A DNA stretch of 49,965 nt from Nitratireductor indicus C115 (GCF_000300515.1 NZ_AMSI01000019.1:1-49965), one strand, 5' to 3'; counted from the stretch's first letter, positions 12,125 through 21,465 are shown. Translations and numbers: made by a program. Notes: generated from the sequence alone by a model not told the origin.

Positions 12125-13150
12125 ATGAGTGATTTCAAGAGTTATATCGCCAAGGTCGCGGCTGGAAGCCCGCTCACTTTCGAGGAAGCTCGCGAAGCCT
12201 TCGGCATCGTGATGTCGGGCGAAGCCACGCCCAGCCAGATCGGCGGTTTTCTCATGGCGCTGCGTGTACGCGGCGAGACTGTGGACGAAATCTGCGGCGC
12301 CGTCGCCACCATGCGCGACAAGATGCTGACGGTGGAGGCTCCTGAAGAAGCCATCGATATCGTCGGTACGGGAGGCGATGCGTCCGGTTCCTACAATGTG
12401 TCCACCTGTGCGGCATTCATCGTTGCCGGTGCCGGCGTTCCTGTCGCAAAGCACGGAAACAGGGCGCTCTCTTCCCGTTCCGGAGCGGCCGATACGCTTG
12501 CGGCGCTGGGCGTCAATATCGAGCTTGGCCCGAAGGGTATTTCCACCTGCATTGCGGAAGCCGGGCTCGGTTTCATGTTTGCGCCGGCGCATCATTCCGC
12601 CATGCGCCATGTGGGGCCCTCACGCGTGGAACTTGGCACCCGCACCATCTTCAACCTGCTCGGCCCGCTGTCCAATCCGGCCGGTGTGCGCAGGCAGCTT
12701 GTCGGTGTTTTCGCACCGGAATGGGTCACGCCGCTTGCCAAGGTTCTGAAGGAACTGGGCGCCGAGTCTGTCTGGGTCGTGCATGGCGCGGGTCTCGACG
12801 AGATGACCACAGCGGGCACCACGCAGGTGGCCGCGCTCGAAGACGGCGAAATCCATCATTTCGAGGTGACGCCCGAGGATGTGGGGCTCAAGCGGGTCAC
12901 GATGGCAGATCTGAAGGGCGGCGATGCGGCGCACAATGCCGATGCCTTGCGCGCCGTCCTGCGCGGCGCGCAGACTCCCTATCGCGACATCGCCATTCTC
13001 AATGCGGGCGCCGCCCTTGTCGTGGCGGGGCGGACTAAAACGCTCAAGGACGGCATCCGGCTCGCCGGCGAATCCATCGACCGGGGCCAGGCAGAGGCCG
13101 CGCTCGAACGTCTTGTCGAAGTATCAAACCGGGTGAGTGGCAATGGCTGA
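12125..13150 (+). CDS. trpD: Anthranilate phosphoribosyltransferase
   Basis: Second step of tryptophan synthesis: transfers phosphoribosyl from PRPP to anthranilate. The 341 residues carry the PRPP-binding glycine loop [14 protein letters not shown], the [15 protein letters not shown] segment and the conserved [11 protein letters not shown]. The start MSDFKSYI lies 9 bp after the peptidyl-prolyl isomerase gene. The stop overlaps trpC by 8 bp, so trpD and trpC are translationally coupled. No trpE, trpG or trpF is present nearby. Confidence 0.98.
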   Translation: MSDFKSYIAKVAAGSPLTFEEAREAFGIVMSGEATPSQIGGFLMALRVRGETVDEICGAVATMRDKMLTVEAPEEAIDIVGTGGDASGSYNVSTCAAFIVAGAGVPVAKHGNRALSSRSGAADTLAALGVNIELGPKGISTCIAEAGLGFMFAPAHHSAMRHVGPSRVELGTRTIFNLLGPLSNPAGVRRQLVGVFAPEWVTPLAKVLKELGAESVWVVHGAGLDEMTTAGTTQVAALEDGEIHHFEVTPEDVGLKRVTMADLKGGDAAHNADALRAVLRGAQTPYRDIAILNAGAALVVAGRTKTLKDGIRLAGESIDRGQAEAALERLVEVSNRVSGNG

Positions 13151-13955
13151 CATTCTGCGCAAGATCGAAGCCTACAAGAGACAGGAAATCGAAGCGGCCA
13201 AGAGCGCCCTTCCCCTGAACGAACTGGTTGCCATGGCGCGCGATATCGATCCACCGCGCGGCTTTGCCCTAGCATTGCGCGACAAGAAAGCGACCGGGCG
13301 CTTCGCGCTGATCGCCGAGATCAAGAAGGCAAGCCCTTCGCGTGGCCTGATCCGTCACGATTTCGATCCACCGGCGCTGGCGCGCGCCTATGAGGATGGC
13401 GGGGCTGCCTGTCTTTCGGTACTCACCGACACCCCCTCCTTCCAGGGAGCGCCGGAATTTCTCGGCATGGCGCGAACGGCCTGTTCGCTGCCTCTCCTGC
13501 GCAAGGACTTCATGTTCGAACCATATCAGGTCTATGAGGCGCGGGCCTGGGGTGCGGATGCGATCCTGATCATCATGGCCTCTGTCAGCGATGCCGAGGC
13601 CAAGGCACTCGAAGAGACGGCACTCGACCTTGGAATGGATGCGCTGATCGAAGTGCATGACGAGGAAGAGCTGGAGCGCGCGCTTGAATTGAGCTCGCCG
13701 CTGATCGGTATCAACAATCGCGATCTGCGTACGTTCGAAACCACGCTCGAAACCAGCGAGCGTCTCGCCCCGCGGGTTCCCGAAGGGCGGATCGTCGTGG
13801 GCGAGAGCGGCATCTTCACCAATGAGGACTGCCGCCGCCTTTCGCGCGCCGGCATGATGACCTTCCTCGTCGGGGAAAGCCTCATGCGGCAGGATGATGT
13901 CACGGCGGCAACGCGCAGCCTGCTTGGCCTCGATCTGGCCGAAGCGGCGGGCTGA
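13143..13955 (+). CDS. trpC: Indole-3-glycerol-phosphate synthase
   Basis: Ring-closure step of tryptophan synthesis, a TIM-barrel enzyme in the cytoplasm. ATG at 13143 ([12 protein letters not shown]) gives 270 residues; the ATG two codons upstream is less likely because this start matches the family. The signature [12 protein letters not shown] with the catalytic lysine, the LLRKDFM strand and the [11 protein letters not shown] motif are all visible. It is a stand-alone enzyme, not fused to trpF. It overlaps trpD by 8 bp and is followed after 5 bp by moaC. Confidence 0.98.
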   Translation: MADILRKIEAYKRQEIEAAKSALPLNELVAMARDIDPPRGFALALRDKKATGRFALIAEIKKASPSRGLIRHDFDPPALARAYEDGGAACLSVLTDTPSFQGAPEFLGMARTACSLPLLRKDFMFEPYQVYEARAWGADAILIIMASVSDAEAKALEETALDLGMDALIEVHDEEELERALELSSPLIGINNRDLRTFETTLETSERLAPRVPEGRIVVGESGIFTNEDCRRLSRAGMMTFLVGESLMRQDDVTAATRSLLGLDLAEAAG

Positions 13956-13960
13956 AGCCA

Positions 13961-14455
13961 ATGAGCGGCGGTGACCGGCTGACACATCTTTCGGCCTCCG
14001 GCGAAGCCCATATGGTCGACGTCGGCGAGAAGGCAGAAACTACGCGCCAAGCCGTTGCCGAGGGGGCCGTCCTGATGCGGGCGGAAACGCTTGCCGCTAT
14101 TCTCTCAGGCAATTCGAAAAAGGGCGATGTACTCGCCACTGCCCGCATCGCAGGCATCATGGCCGCGAAGAAGACGCATGAGCTCATTCCGCTCTGCCAT
14201 CCACTGATGCTGTCCAAGGTGGCCATCGAGATCGAACCCGACGAGAGTCTCCCCGGATTGACGGTGCGCGCCACGGTGCGTGTCAGCGGGCAAACGGGCG
14301 TTGAAATGGAGGCCCTGACAGCGGTTTCCGTTGCCTGCCTGACGATCTACGACATGGCGAAGGCGCTCGACAAGGACATGACGCTCACGGGTATCAAACT
14401 GCTTGAAAAGACCGGTGGAAAGTCCGGCACCTGGTCGCGCGCCGAAGGGAGTTGA
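13961..14455 (+). CDS. moaC: Cyclic pyranopterin monophosphate synthase
   Basis: With MoaA it converts GTP to cyclic pyranopterin monophosphate, the first intermediate of the molybdenum cofactor. The 164 residues include the conserved IPLCHPL motif, the [15 protein letters not shown] segment and KALDKDMT, all typical of MoaC. It follows trpC by 5 bp and is followed immediately by moeA. moaA is not in the window. The trpC-moaC-moeA order is common in Rhizobiales. Confidence 0.97.
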   Translation: MSGGDRLTHLSASGEAHMVDVGEKAETTRQAVAEGAVLMRAETLAAILSGNSKKGDVLATARIAGIMAAKKTHELIPLCHPLMLSKVAIEIEPDESLPGLTVRATVRVSGQTGVEMEALTAVSVACLTIYDMAKALDKDMTLTGIKLLEKTGGKSGTWSRAEGS

Positions 14456-14457
14456 AC

Positions 14458-15663
14458 ATGCCGCTTTTGCCGGTCGATGAAGCGCTGGAACGTATTCTCG
14501 AAGGCGTAAAGCCCTTACCGGCCGAAATGGTGCGGATCAATGAGGCGGACGGGCGGATACTGGCCGAGCAGATCAAGGCGCAACGCACGCAACCCCCATT
14601 CAATGCTTCTGCCATGGACGGCTTTGCAGTGCGCGCGCAAGATGTGGCGTCCCTGCCCGCAACACTTTCGCTGATCGGTGAATCGGTCGCGGGAAGGCGT
14701 TTCGACGGATCGCTCGGCGCAGGACAGGCCGTTCGCATCTTCACCGGAGCGCCGGTTCCCGAAGGCGCCGACACAATTCTCATCCAGGAAAACGCGCGCA
14801 CCCTGCCCAACGGACAGGTCGAGGCGGTACAGGCGGTGGAAAAGGGGCGGCACATCCGGCGCGCCGGCCTCGATTTCAACGAAGGCGATGCCCTTCTCGA
14901 CGAAGGGCGCCTGATGGGACCGCCTGCCATTGGGCTCGCTGCTGCCGCCGGTCATACCCGCCTTCCTGTCACGGAGCGTCCGCTGGTCGCAATTCTTGCA
15001 ACCGGCGATGAACTCGTTCTACCGGGAGAACCATGCGGGCCAGATCAGATTGTCGCCTCCAACGGCTTTGCCATCGGCGCGCTCGCAAAGGCCGAAGGCG
15101 CGCGCATCCTGGATCTGGGCATCGTTCGTGACGATACCGCTGCCATCACCACGGCAGTTAAAAGGGCGCATCATGCGGGCGCGCAGGTCCTGGTGACGCT
15201 CGGCGGAGCCTCGGTTGGCGCGCGCGATCTCGTGCGCCAGGCACTGCTCGATGCCGGGCTCTCCATGGGCTTCTGGAAGATCGCCATGCGTCCCGGAAAA
15301 CCTCTCATGTTTGGTCGCCTCGGCGAGATGCGCGTGCTGGGCCTTCCCGGCAATCCCGTATCGAGCCTCGTTTGCGCGCATCTTTTCCTGCGGCCGCTGG
15401 TGGCGCGGCTCGGGCGGCGCAGCTTCACGCCCGACCTGCGCAGCGCGGTCCTGTCCGCCCCGCTCAAGGAAAACGACGAACGGCGCGACTATATTCGCGC
15501 TTCGGTCGCTGCGGGCCCGGAAGGCCTGATCGCGACTCCGTTCCCGGTGCAGGACTCATCCATGCTGACGACGCTCGCGGCAGCAAATGCGCTGATCGTC
15601 CGCGAGCCAGAGGCTCCGGCAGCCGAAGCCGGCGCCCGTTGCCGCGTTCTCATGCTGGGGTGA
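14458..15663 (+). CDS. moeA: Molybdopterin molybdenumtransferase
   Basis: Inserts molybdate into adenylylated molybdopterin to complete the cofactor. ATG at 14458 gives 401 residues; a TTG at 14452 overlapping the moaC stop is an alternative start two codons earlier. The N-terminal MoeA domains contain NASAMDGFAVRA. The MogA-like central domain carries ATGDEL, VTLGGASVGARD and the GLPGNPVSSLV motif, and a small C-terminal domain IV closes the protein. It is the last gene of this plus-strand run, and its stop faces the convergent ssb-linked gene after 75 bp. Confidence 0.97.
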   Translation: MPLLPVDEALERILEGVKPLPAEMVRINEADGRILAEQIKAQRTQPPFNASAMDGFAVRAQDVASLPATLSLIGESVAGRRFDGSLGAGQAVRIFTGAPVPEGADTILIQENARTLPNGQVEAVQAVEKGRHIRRAGLDFNEGDALLDEGRLMGPPAIGLAAAAGHTRLPVTERPLVAILATGDELVLPGEPCGPDQIVASNGFAIGALAKAEGARILDLGIVRDDTAAITTAVKRAHHAGAQVLVTLGGASVGARDLVRQALLDAGLSMGFWKIAMRPGKPLMFGRLGEMRVLGLPGNPVSSLVCAHLFLRPLVARLGRRSFTPDLRSAVLSAPLKENDERRDYIRASVAAGPEGLIATPFPVQDSSMLTTLAAANALIVREPEAPAAEAGARCRVLMLG

Positions 15664-15738
15664 TCCTCATCGGCGCAAAGCATCCTTCATGTGTTGGAAA
15701 GGGTGCCTTATCTTCCGCTTTCAGACTTCATGCGGGCG

Positions 15739-16152
15739 TCAGCTGTTTCCATCTGGCGGCACAACACATGAAAATGGAAGGAAAGAGCCCGTCGCGCCAG
15801 CATTCATCATCTGCAACGAGAGCAGATTGGAAAACTCTATTTCCTCGGCAGTCACAGGGCAAATGGGAATGCGCGTCCGGCATCCGCCGGTGATGAAATC
15901 ATCCTGCGCCTTCAAAAAGGCCTCGCTCATTCCCTTTATGCCCAGCTGGGCGAGGATGTCTGCCTTGAATTCGCTGAAAAGCCTGCACTTTTTCTCCGGC
16001 CAGCTTTCTTGCGCCACAACAGGTGAAGGCACAGAAACGAAAACAGCCGATGCCGCAGCAAGAAGCGCGCCGGAGATGGCAAGCTGAAAGGCAAAACGGA
16101 GACGGCCGCGCCTGCAATCCGCATTGGAACGGCCGTCACCACGTCGCTGCAT
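15739..16152 (-). CDS. Small exported protein with four cysteines, coupled to ssb (unknown function)
   Basis: I do not recognise a domain. The 137-residue protein begins with a basic n-region and a hydrophobic segment at about residues 22-41, followed by a plausible signal peptidase site (PVVA before QES near 47/48), so the mature chain of about 90 residues should be periplasmic. Cysteines at 56, 91, 98 and 129 fall in the mature part and could form two disulfides. The ATG overlaps the ssb stop (TGATG), so translation is coupled and the gene shares the LexA-controlled ssb transcript. It is probably a conserved hypothetical of related genera, but that needs a search. Confidence 0.75.
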   Translation of the reverse strand: MQRRGDGRSNADCRRGRLRFAFQLAISGALLAAASAVFVSVPSPVVAQESWPEKKCRLFSEFKADILAQLGIKGMSEAFLKAQDDFITGGCRTRIPICPVTAEEIEFSNLLSLQMMNAGATGSFLPFSCVVPPDGNS

Positions 16153-16661
16153 CAGAACGGAATCTCATCGTCCAGGTTCTGCGAATAGCCGCCACCGCCG
16201 CCGGAGCTTTCCGCCGGACCTGACTGGCCGAAATCGGACCCACGGCTACCGCCACCGCCGTAATTGCCCTGCCCGCCGCCATAGCCGACCTGGGCGTCAC
16301 CGCCCTGCCCGCGTGCGTCCAGCATTTGCAACTCGCCGCGGAATTTCTGCAGAACGATTTCAGTGGTGTAGCGGTCCTGACCGTTCTGATCGGTCCATTT
16401 GCGTGTCTGGAGCTGCCCCTCCAGATAAACCTTGGCACCCTTCTTCAGATATTGCTCGGCAACCTTGGCGAGATTGTCGTTGAAGATGACCACATTGTGC
16501 CATTCGGTGCGTTCGCGGCGCTCGCCCGACTGGCGGTCGCGCCAAGTCTCGGAGGTGGCAATGCGCAGATTGACCACCGGATCACCGGAGTTGAGCCGGC
16601 GGATTTCCGGGTCAGCGCCCAGATTTCCCACCAGAATGACCTTGTTGACGCTACCCGCCAT
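16152..16661 (-). CDS. ssb: Single-stranded DNA-binding protein
   Basis: Binds single-stranded DNA in replication, recombination and repair. ATG at 16661 ([13 protein letters not shown]) gives 169 residues; the upstream in-frame codons do not match the family. Residues 1-110 form the OB fold ([26 protein letters not shown]). A Gly/Ser/Tyr-rich low-complexity linker follows, and the protein ends in the acidic tip DDEIPF that recruits partner proteins. A LexA box lies 108-122 bp upstream, and uvrA is divergent. The stop is coupled to a small exported protein. Confidence 0.98.
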   Translation of the reverse strand: MAGSVNKVILVGNLGADPEIRRLNSGDPVVNLRIATSETWRDRQSGERRERTEWHNVVIFNDNLAKVAEQYLKKGAKVYLEGQLQTRKWTDQNGQDRYTTEIVLQKFRGELQMLDARGQGGDAQVGYGGGQGNYGGGGSRGSDFGQSGPAESSGGGGGYSQNLDDEIPF

Positions 16662-16768
16662 GACGCTTCTCCACGCTTGTCCGAACTGTGTCGCGCACCT
16701 TATCGCAACGAGACCACGCATGCGCGGTCATGCGCATACGCATGCGGTATCGTCCACAAATCAATTTT

Positions 16769-16783
16769 GTTCTTTTTATGTTC
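16769..16783. promoter_or_regulatory. LexA (SOS) box upstream of ssb
   Basis: GTTC-N7-GTTC (GAAC-N7-GAAC on the ssb strand) is the direct-repeat LexA operator of alphaproteobacteria. It is perfect in both half-sites with an AT-rich spacer, 108 bp upstream of the ssb ATG. Confidence 0.85.
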
Positions 16784-17135
16784 CCATTCCTCGCTGACGG
16801 TGTCAAGCAGGACGTGATTGGGCCTTTCCCGTCCAGATACAGATAGCCCCGCCGCTTTCCTTCGAAGCGCGCGGGGCTGCGGATCTTCTGATCCTCCATG
16901 CCGGGATCGATTACCGGCATACTATTGCGGTCGCGGATTGCACCGCATCAATCAGTTGATTTGTTGGATTAGGCAGCCGGTCCAGAGCTTTGTCCTGCCC
17001 ATCAGTCGATGCTTACCTTTGGCGCGCATCTTCAGACCCTTTTGAACATCAGTTCAAACGCCTGGACGACGCAACCCGAACGGGTCCGTATCGTCAAAAG
17101 CCTCTTCCTGAATATCGCGAGAGTCAGCCGGCTGT

Positions 17136-17158
17136 GGCTCCGCTCGACTCGCGGAGCC
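17136..17158. repeat. Stem-loop in the ssb-uvrA intergenic region
   Basis: GGCTCCGC and GCGGAGCC are perfect 8-bp arms with a 7-nt loop. No T-run follows on either side, so it is not a normal intrinsic terminator. It could be part of a structured RNA. Confidence 0.4.
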
Positions 17159-17449
17159 TGAACGATCGGTCCGGTGGAGTCATGCCTCCCTCCTTCTGTC
17201 GTTTCAGTCTTTGCTCCATTCAGCGCCAGTATCTGCGCCCTGCCATTCGAATGTGCCCACCGGCACCCGATCAGAACGGTCCTGACGCTCTTTGAACGCT
17301 GACCGAGTCAGTCTGCTCCCGCCGCTGCGCAGGGTCAAGGCACCAAAGGCCGCCGTTGCAAAACGTGATCGGATCACCCCGCCTTGATCGCCCGCCTTCA
17401 AGGCAAAACGATTTTTCGGGACAGCGCAGGCAATCATTGTCAGGAGATT

Positions 17450-17464
17450 GTTCATTTTTTGTTC
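17450..17464. promoter_or_regulatory. LexA (SOS) box upstream of uvrA
   Basis: A perfect GTTC-N7-GTTC with an A/T-only spacer, 169 bp upstream of the uvrA ATG. It is the same operator type as the ssb box, and the distance implies a long uvrA leader. Confidence 0.85.
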
Positions 17465-17632
17465 TTTTTGCTTGCTCTGCGGGTAAAAAAACGGGAAAAC
17501 GCTCCTTGCGGCGAGACGTGGCCGCGCGGCGCGGTCCTTCCGTGGCCATCGACATTCGCGCTGCGTTTCCTACATGAAGCACGGTCGGCCTGTTTCGGCT
17601 GGTCCATCATTTTTAGAAGGCAGCGACGGGGC

Positions 17633-20557
17633 ATGCCCGAACACAAGTTCATTTCCATTCGCGGTGCGCGCGAGCACAATCTGAAGAATGTGGATCTCGA
17701 CCTTCCGCGCGAGAGCCTGATCGTCATGACCGGGCTTTCGGGTTCAGGCAAGTCGTCGCTTGCCTTCGACACGATCTATGCCGAAGGCCAAAGACGCTAT
17801 GTCGAAAGCCTGTCGGCCTATGCCCGTCAGTTCCTGGAAATGATGCAGAAGCCGGATGTCGACCAGATCGACGGACTATCGCCGGCCATTTCCATCGAAC
17901 AGAAGACAACCTCACGCAATCCCCGCTCCACCGTCGGCACTGTGACGGAAATCTACGACTATATGCGCCTCCTGTTTGCGCGTGTCGGCGTGCCCTATTC
18001 GCCAGCCACGGGCCTGCCCATCGAAAGCCAGACTGTCAGCCAGATGGTTGACCGCGTCATGCTTCTCGACGAAGGCACGCGGCTTTATATTCTCGCGCCC
18101 ATCGTGCGCGGTAGAAAGGGCGAATACCGCAAGGAACTCGCCGAACTGCAGAAAAAGGGTTTCCAGCGCGTGAAGGTGGACGGCACCTTCTATGAGATCG
18201 CCGACGTTCCCGCGCTCGACAAGAAATACAAGCACGACATCGACGTGGTGGTGGATCGTGTTGTGGTGCGCCCTGACCTCGCGACGCGACTGGCCGATTC
18301 GCTCGAGACCTGCCTTCAGCTCGCCGACGGGCTTGCGGTTGCAGAATTCGCCGATAAGCCGCTTGCCGACGACGAGACAGCGAAGGGCGGCGGTGCCAAC
18401 AAGTCGAAGAACGAGACCCATGAGCGGATCGTCTTTTCGGAGAAATTCGCCTGCCCCGTTTCCGGCTTCACCATTCCCGAGATAGAGCCGCGCCTCTTCT
18501 CCTTCAACAACCCGGCCGGCGCCTGCCCCGCCTGCGACGGCCTCGGCAGCCAGCGCGCCATAGACCCCATGCTTGTTGTGCCCGACGAAAGCGTTGTGCT
18601 GCGCGAGGGCGCAATTGCCCCGTGGGCCAAGTCGACATCGCCCTATTATCTCCAGACGCTGGAGGCGCTCGGGCGCGAATTCGGTTTCAAGGTGGGCGAC
18701 CGCTGGCGCGATCTTTCGGCCGATGCCAAGGATGCGATCCTGAACGGAACGGGCGATAACAAGATCGCCTTCGACTATAATGACGGCCTACGCAGCTATC
18801 GCACCACAAAGCCCTTCGAGGGGGTGGTGGTGAACCTGCAGCGGCGCTGGAAGGAGACGGACTCCGCCTGGATGCGCGAGGAAATCGAGCGCTACATGTC
18901 AGCCCATCCCTGCCCGGCCTGCGGCGGGCATCGCCTCAAGCCGGAAGCCCTGGCCGTCAAGATCGACGGGCAGCATATCGGCGAGATCACGCAGATGTCG
19001 ATCCGCCATGCCGGCAGCTGGTTCGAGGGACTTCCCCAACGGCTGAACGAAAAGCAGAACGAAATCGCCACGCGCATTCTCAAGGAAATCCGCGAGCGCC
19101 TGACCTTCCTCAACGATGTCGGTCTCGACTATCTGACGCTGTCGCGCAATTCGGGCACGTTGTCGGGGGGCGAGAGCCAGCGCATCCGGCTGGCCTCGCA
19201 AATCGGATCAGGTCTGACGGGCGTCCTCTATGTGCTCGATGAGCCATCGATCGGCCTGCATCAGCGCGACAATGACCGCCTTCTCGCCACGCTGCGGCAT
19301 CTGCGCGATCTCGGCAATACGGTGATCGTGGTCGAGCACGATGAGGACGCCATCCTGACCGCCGACTATGTGGTCGATATCGGCCCGGCAGCCGGCGTCC
19401 ACGGAGGAAGGGTCATCGCGGAAGGCACGCCGCGCGACATCATGGCCAATCCCAATTCCATCACCGGTAAATATCTGACCGGCGCACTCGCTATTCCCAT
19501 GCCACAGGAGCGCCGGGCGATTTCCAAGAAGCGGCGCGTCCGCATTGTGGGTGCGCGTGGCAACAATCTGAAGAATGTGACGGCGGATATTCCGCTCGGC
19601 ACCTTCGCCTGCGTCACCGGCGTTTCAGGCGGCGGCAAATCGACCTTACTCATCGAAACGCTGTTCAAGGCTGCTTCGCGCCGCATCATGGGATCGCGCG
19701 AACACCCGGCAGAACATGACCGGATCGAGGGGCTCGAGCATCTCGACAAGGTGATCGATATCGATCAGTCGCCTATCGGCCGTACGCCTCGCTCCAACCC
19801 TGCCACCTATACGGGCGCCTTCACGCCGATCCGCGACTGGTTTGCCGGTCTGCCGGAGGCCAAGGCGCGCGGCTATCAGCCGGGCCGCTTCTCCTTCAAC
19901 GTGAAGGGCGGGCGCTGCGAGGCCTGCCAGGGCGACGGCGTCATCAAGATCGAGATGCACTTCCTGCCGGACGTCTACGTCACCTGCGATGTGTGCCATG
20001 GCAAACGCTATAATCGCGAGACGCTGGAAGTCACCTTCAAGGGCAAATCCATCGCCGATGTTCTGGAAATGACAGTCGAGGAAGGTGTGGAATTCTTCGC
20101 CGCCGTGCCGGCCGTGCGTGACAAGCTGCAAACCCTGGCACGGGTCGGTCTCGGCTATATCCATATCGGCCAGCAGGCCACGACGCTTTCGGGTGGCGAG
20201 GCCCAGCGCATCAAGCTAGCAAAGGAGCTCTCGAAACGCGCGACGGGTCGGACCTTGTATATTCTGGATGAACCGACAACAGGCTTGCATTTCCATGATG
20301 TAGCAAAGCTTCTTGAAGTTTTGCATGAGCTTGTCGACCAAGGAAATACCGTCGCTGTGATCGAGCATAATCTGGAAGTCATCAAGACCGCCGACTGGAT
20401 ACTCGACCTCGGCCCGGAGGGTGGCGATGGTGGTGGCGAGCTTGTGGCTTCCGGTTCCATAGACGATATCATGGCGGAGCCGCGCAGCTATACGGGCAAG
20501 TTCCTCAAGGAACTCCTGGAACGCCGCCCCGCCGGCAAAGCCCAGGCAGCGGAGTGA
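17633..20557 (+). CDS. uvrA: Excinuclease ABC subunit A
   Basis: DNA damage sensor of nucleotide excision repair; a dimer loads UvrB at lesions. ATG at 17633 ([11 protein letters not shown]) gives 974 residues, the family length. The two ABC modules have Walker A at 34-41 (GLSGSGKS) and a second GVSGGGKST further on, each with its LSGGE signature and a LDEPS/LDEPT Walker B. The C-terminal zinc finger (CEAC...CDVC) is complete. The first zinc module reads C274-P-V-S277 ... C298-x-x-C301, so one of the usual four cysteines is serine. The gene is under a LexA box and followed after 4 bp by a DUF72 gene. Confidence 0.98.
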   Translation: MPEHKFISIRGAREHNLKNVDLDLPRESLIVMTGLSGSGKSSLAFDTIYAEGQRRYVESLSAYARQFLEMMQKPDVDQIDGLSPAISIEQKTTSRNPRSTVGTVTEIYDYMRLLFARVGVPYSPATGLPIESQTVSQMVDRVMLLDEGTRLYILAPIVRGRKGEYRKELAELQKKGFQRVKVDGTFYEIADVPALDKKYKHDIDVVVDRVVVRPDLATRLADSLETCLQLADGLAVAEFADKPLADDETAKGGGANKSKNETHERIVFSEKFACPVSGFTIPEIEPRLFSFNNPAGACPACDGLGSQRAIDPMLVVPDESVVLREGAIAPWAKSTSPYYLQTLEALGREFGFKVGDRWRDLSADAKDAILNGTGDNKIAFDYNDGLRSYRTTKPFEGVVVNLQRRWKETDSAWMREEIERYMSAHPCPACGGHRLKPEALAVKIDGQHIGEITQMSIRHAGSWFEGLPQRLNEKQNEIATRILKEIRERLTFLNDVGLDYLTLSRNSGTLSGGESQRIRLASQIGSGLTGVLYVLDEPSIGLHQRDNDRLLATLRHLRDLGNTVIVVEHDEDAILTADYVVDIGPAAGVHGGRVIAEGTPRDIMANPNSITGKYLTGALAIPMPQERRAISKKRRVRIVGARGNNLKNVTADIPLGTFACVTGVSGGGKSTLLIETLFKAASRRIMGSREHPAEHDRIEGLEHLDKVIDIDQSPIGRTPRSNPATYTGAFTPIRDWFAGLPEAKARGYQPGRFSFNVKGGRCEACQGDGVIKIEMHFLPDVYVTCDVCHGKRYNRETLEVTFKGKSIADVLEMTVEEGVEFFAAVPAVRDKLQTLARVGLGYIHIGQQATTLSGGEAQRIKLAKELSKRATGRTLYILDEPTTGLHFHDVAKLLEVLHELVDQGNTVAVIEHNLEVIKTADWILDLGPEGGDGGGELVASGSIDDIMAEPRSYTGKFLKELLERRPAGKAQAAE

Positions 20558-20561
20558 TTGC

Positions 20562-21359
20562 ATGACAAAAGGAACCATTCGCGCCGGTATCGGCGGCTGG
20601 ACGTTTGCGCCATGGGAAGGAACTTTCTATCCTGACGACCTGCCCAAGAAGCGGCAGCTCGAATATGCCAGCCGTCAGCTTCCGACGATCGAAGTGAACG
20701 GCACCTATTACGGCAGCCAGAAGCCTGCGGTCTACGCCAAATGGGCATCCGAAGCCCCTGATGGGTTCATCTTCGCGCTCAAGGGGAACCGCTTCGTCAC
20801 AAACCGCAAGATTCTTTCCGAAGCCTCTGAATCTCTTTCAAAATTTCTGAATTCCGGCATCGCAGAATTGGGCGGCAAGCTGGGACCTCTCGTCTGGCAG
20901 TTCGCGCCGACGAAGAAATTCGAGCCGGACGATTTCGAAGGCTTTCTTCAACTCCTGCCGGCAACGCAGGACGGCATTGCACTAAGGCATGTGCTCGAGG
21001 TTCGGCACGACACATTCCTGACGCCTGAGTTTCCGGCGCTGGCGCGGAAATATGGTGCGGCGATCTGCTATGCTCACCATTTCACCTATCCCGAAATGGC
21101 GGACGTCACTGCCGATTTTGTCTATGCCCGCCTGCAGCGCGGCGAGGATGACATTCCCACCGCCTATCCCCCGGCGGAATTGGACCGATGGGCGGCGTGC
21201 GCCTCGCTTTGGGCCGAGGGCGGCCAGCCGGAGGATTTGCCACTCGCCGACCCCGCCTTCACAGCACAGAAAACTCCGCGCGACGTGTTTGTCTACTTCA
21301 TTCACGAGGGAAAAATCCGGGCGCCGCAGGCAGCGCAGGCATTAATGAAACGCGTCTAG
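20562..21359 (+). CDS. DUF72 domain-containing protein
   Basis: A 265-residue member of the DUF72 (YecE) family, a TIM-barrel-like fold without a settled biochemical role. The diagnostic N-terminal GIGGWTFAPWEGTFYP is present. Other family segments are IEVNGTYYG, FALKGNRF, LGPLVWQFAPT, EVRHDTF and a late YARLQRGE. The whole protein is one domain. It starts 4 bp after the uvrA stop, which suggests co-transcription from the SOS-controlled uvrA promoter. That would be the only clue to function seen here. Confidence 0.9.
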   Translation: MTKGTIRAGIGGWTFAPWEGTFYPDDLPKKRQLEYASRQLPTIEVNGTYYGSQKPAVYAKWASEAPDGFIFALKGNRFVTNRKILSEASESLSKFLNSGIAELGGKLGPLVWQFAPTKKFEPDDFEGFLQLLPATQDGIALRHVLEVRHDTFLTPEFPALARKYGAAICYAHHFTYPEMADVTADFVYARLQRGEDDIPTAYPPAELDRWAACASLWAEGGQPEDLPLADPAFTAQKTPRDVFVYFIHEGKIRAPQAAQALMKRV

Positions 21360-21417
21360 CTCCGCCGTCTTTCTGCGCACACAGCGGCTTCAGGCGGGCG
21401 GTCCTGGGTCTGCTGCA

Positions 21418-21465
21418 TTTCGTAGCCATTCGAGTGAATTTGATTGCACCCGAATGGCTACGAAG
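21418..21465. terminator. Inverted repeat between the DUF72 gene and nnrD
   Basis: CGTAGCCATTCG (21421-21432) and CGAATGGCTACG (21451-21462) are perfect 12-bp arms, extended by two A:T pairs, with a further GTG/CAC pairing inside. It spans the TAG stop of nnrD and lies 58 bp after the DUF72 stop, so it could act as a bidirectional terminator of these convergent genes. No clear T-run is present. Confidence 0.5.

Larger units (their letters stand above)
16662..17632. other. 970-bp non-coding region between ssb and uvrA
   Basis: No open frame here has a recognisable product or convincing coding character. It holds one LexA box near each flanking gene, an alternating purine-pyrimidine tract at 16715-16746, a perfect TTTGAAC-ATCA-GTTCAAA palindrome at 17041-17058 and an 8-bp-arm stem-loop at 17136-17158. 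It should contain both divergent SOS promoters. The remainder is unexplained: a small RNA or a decayed gene are both possible. Confidence 0.6.

Noticed and set aside
17041-17058. GAAC-N4-GTTC as a third LexA box
   Set aside because: Alphaproteobacterial LexA binds the direct repeat GTTC-N7-GTTC, and this dyad has the Gram-positive layout. It is kept only as a palindrome of unknown role.
16818-17295. Short open frames in the ssb-uvrA gap
   Set aside because: None has a good start with ribosome site, a family motif, or a composition like the neighbours.
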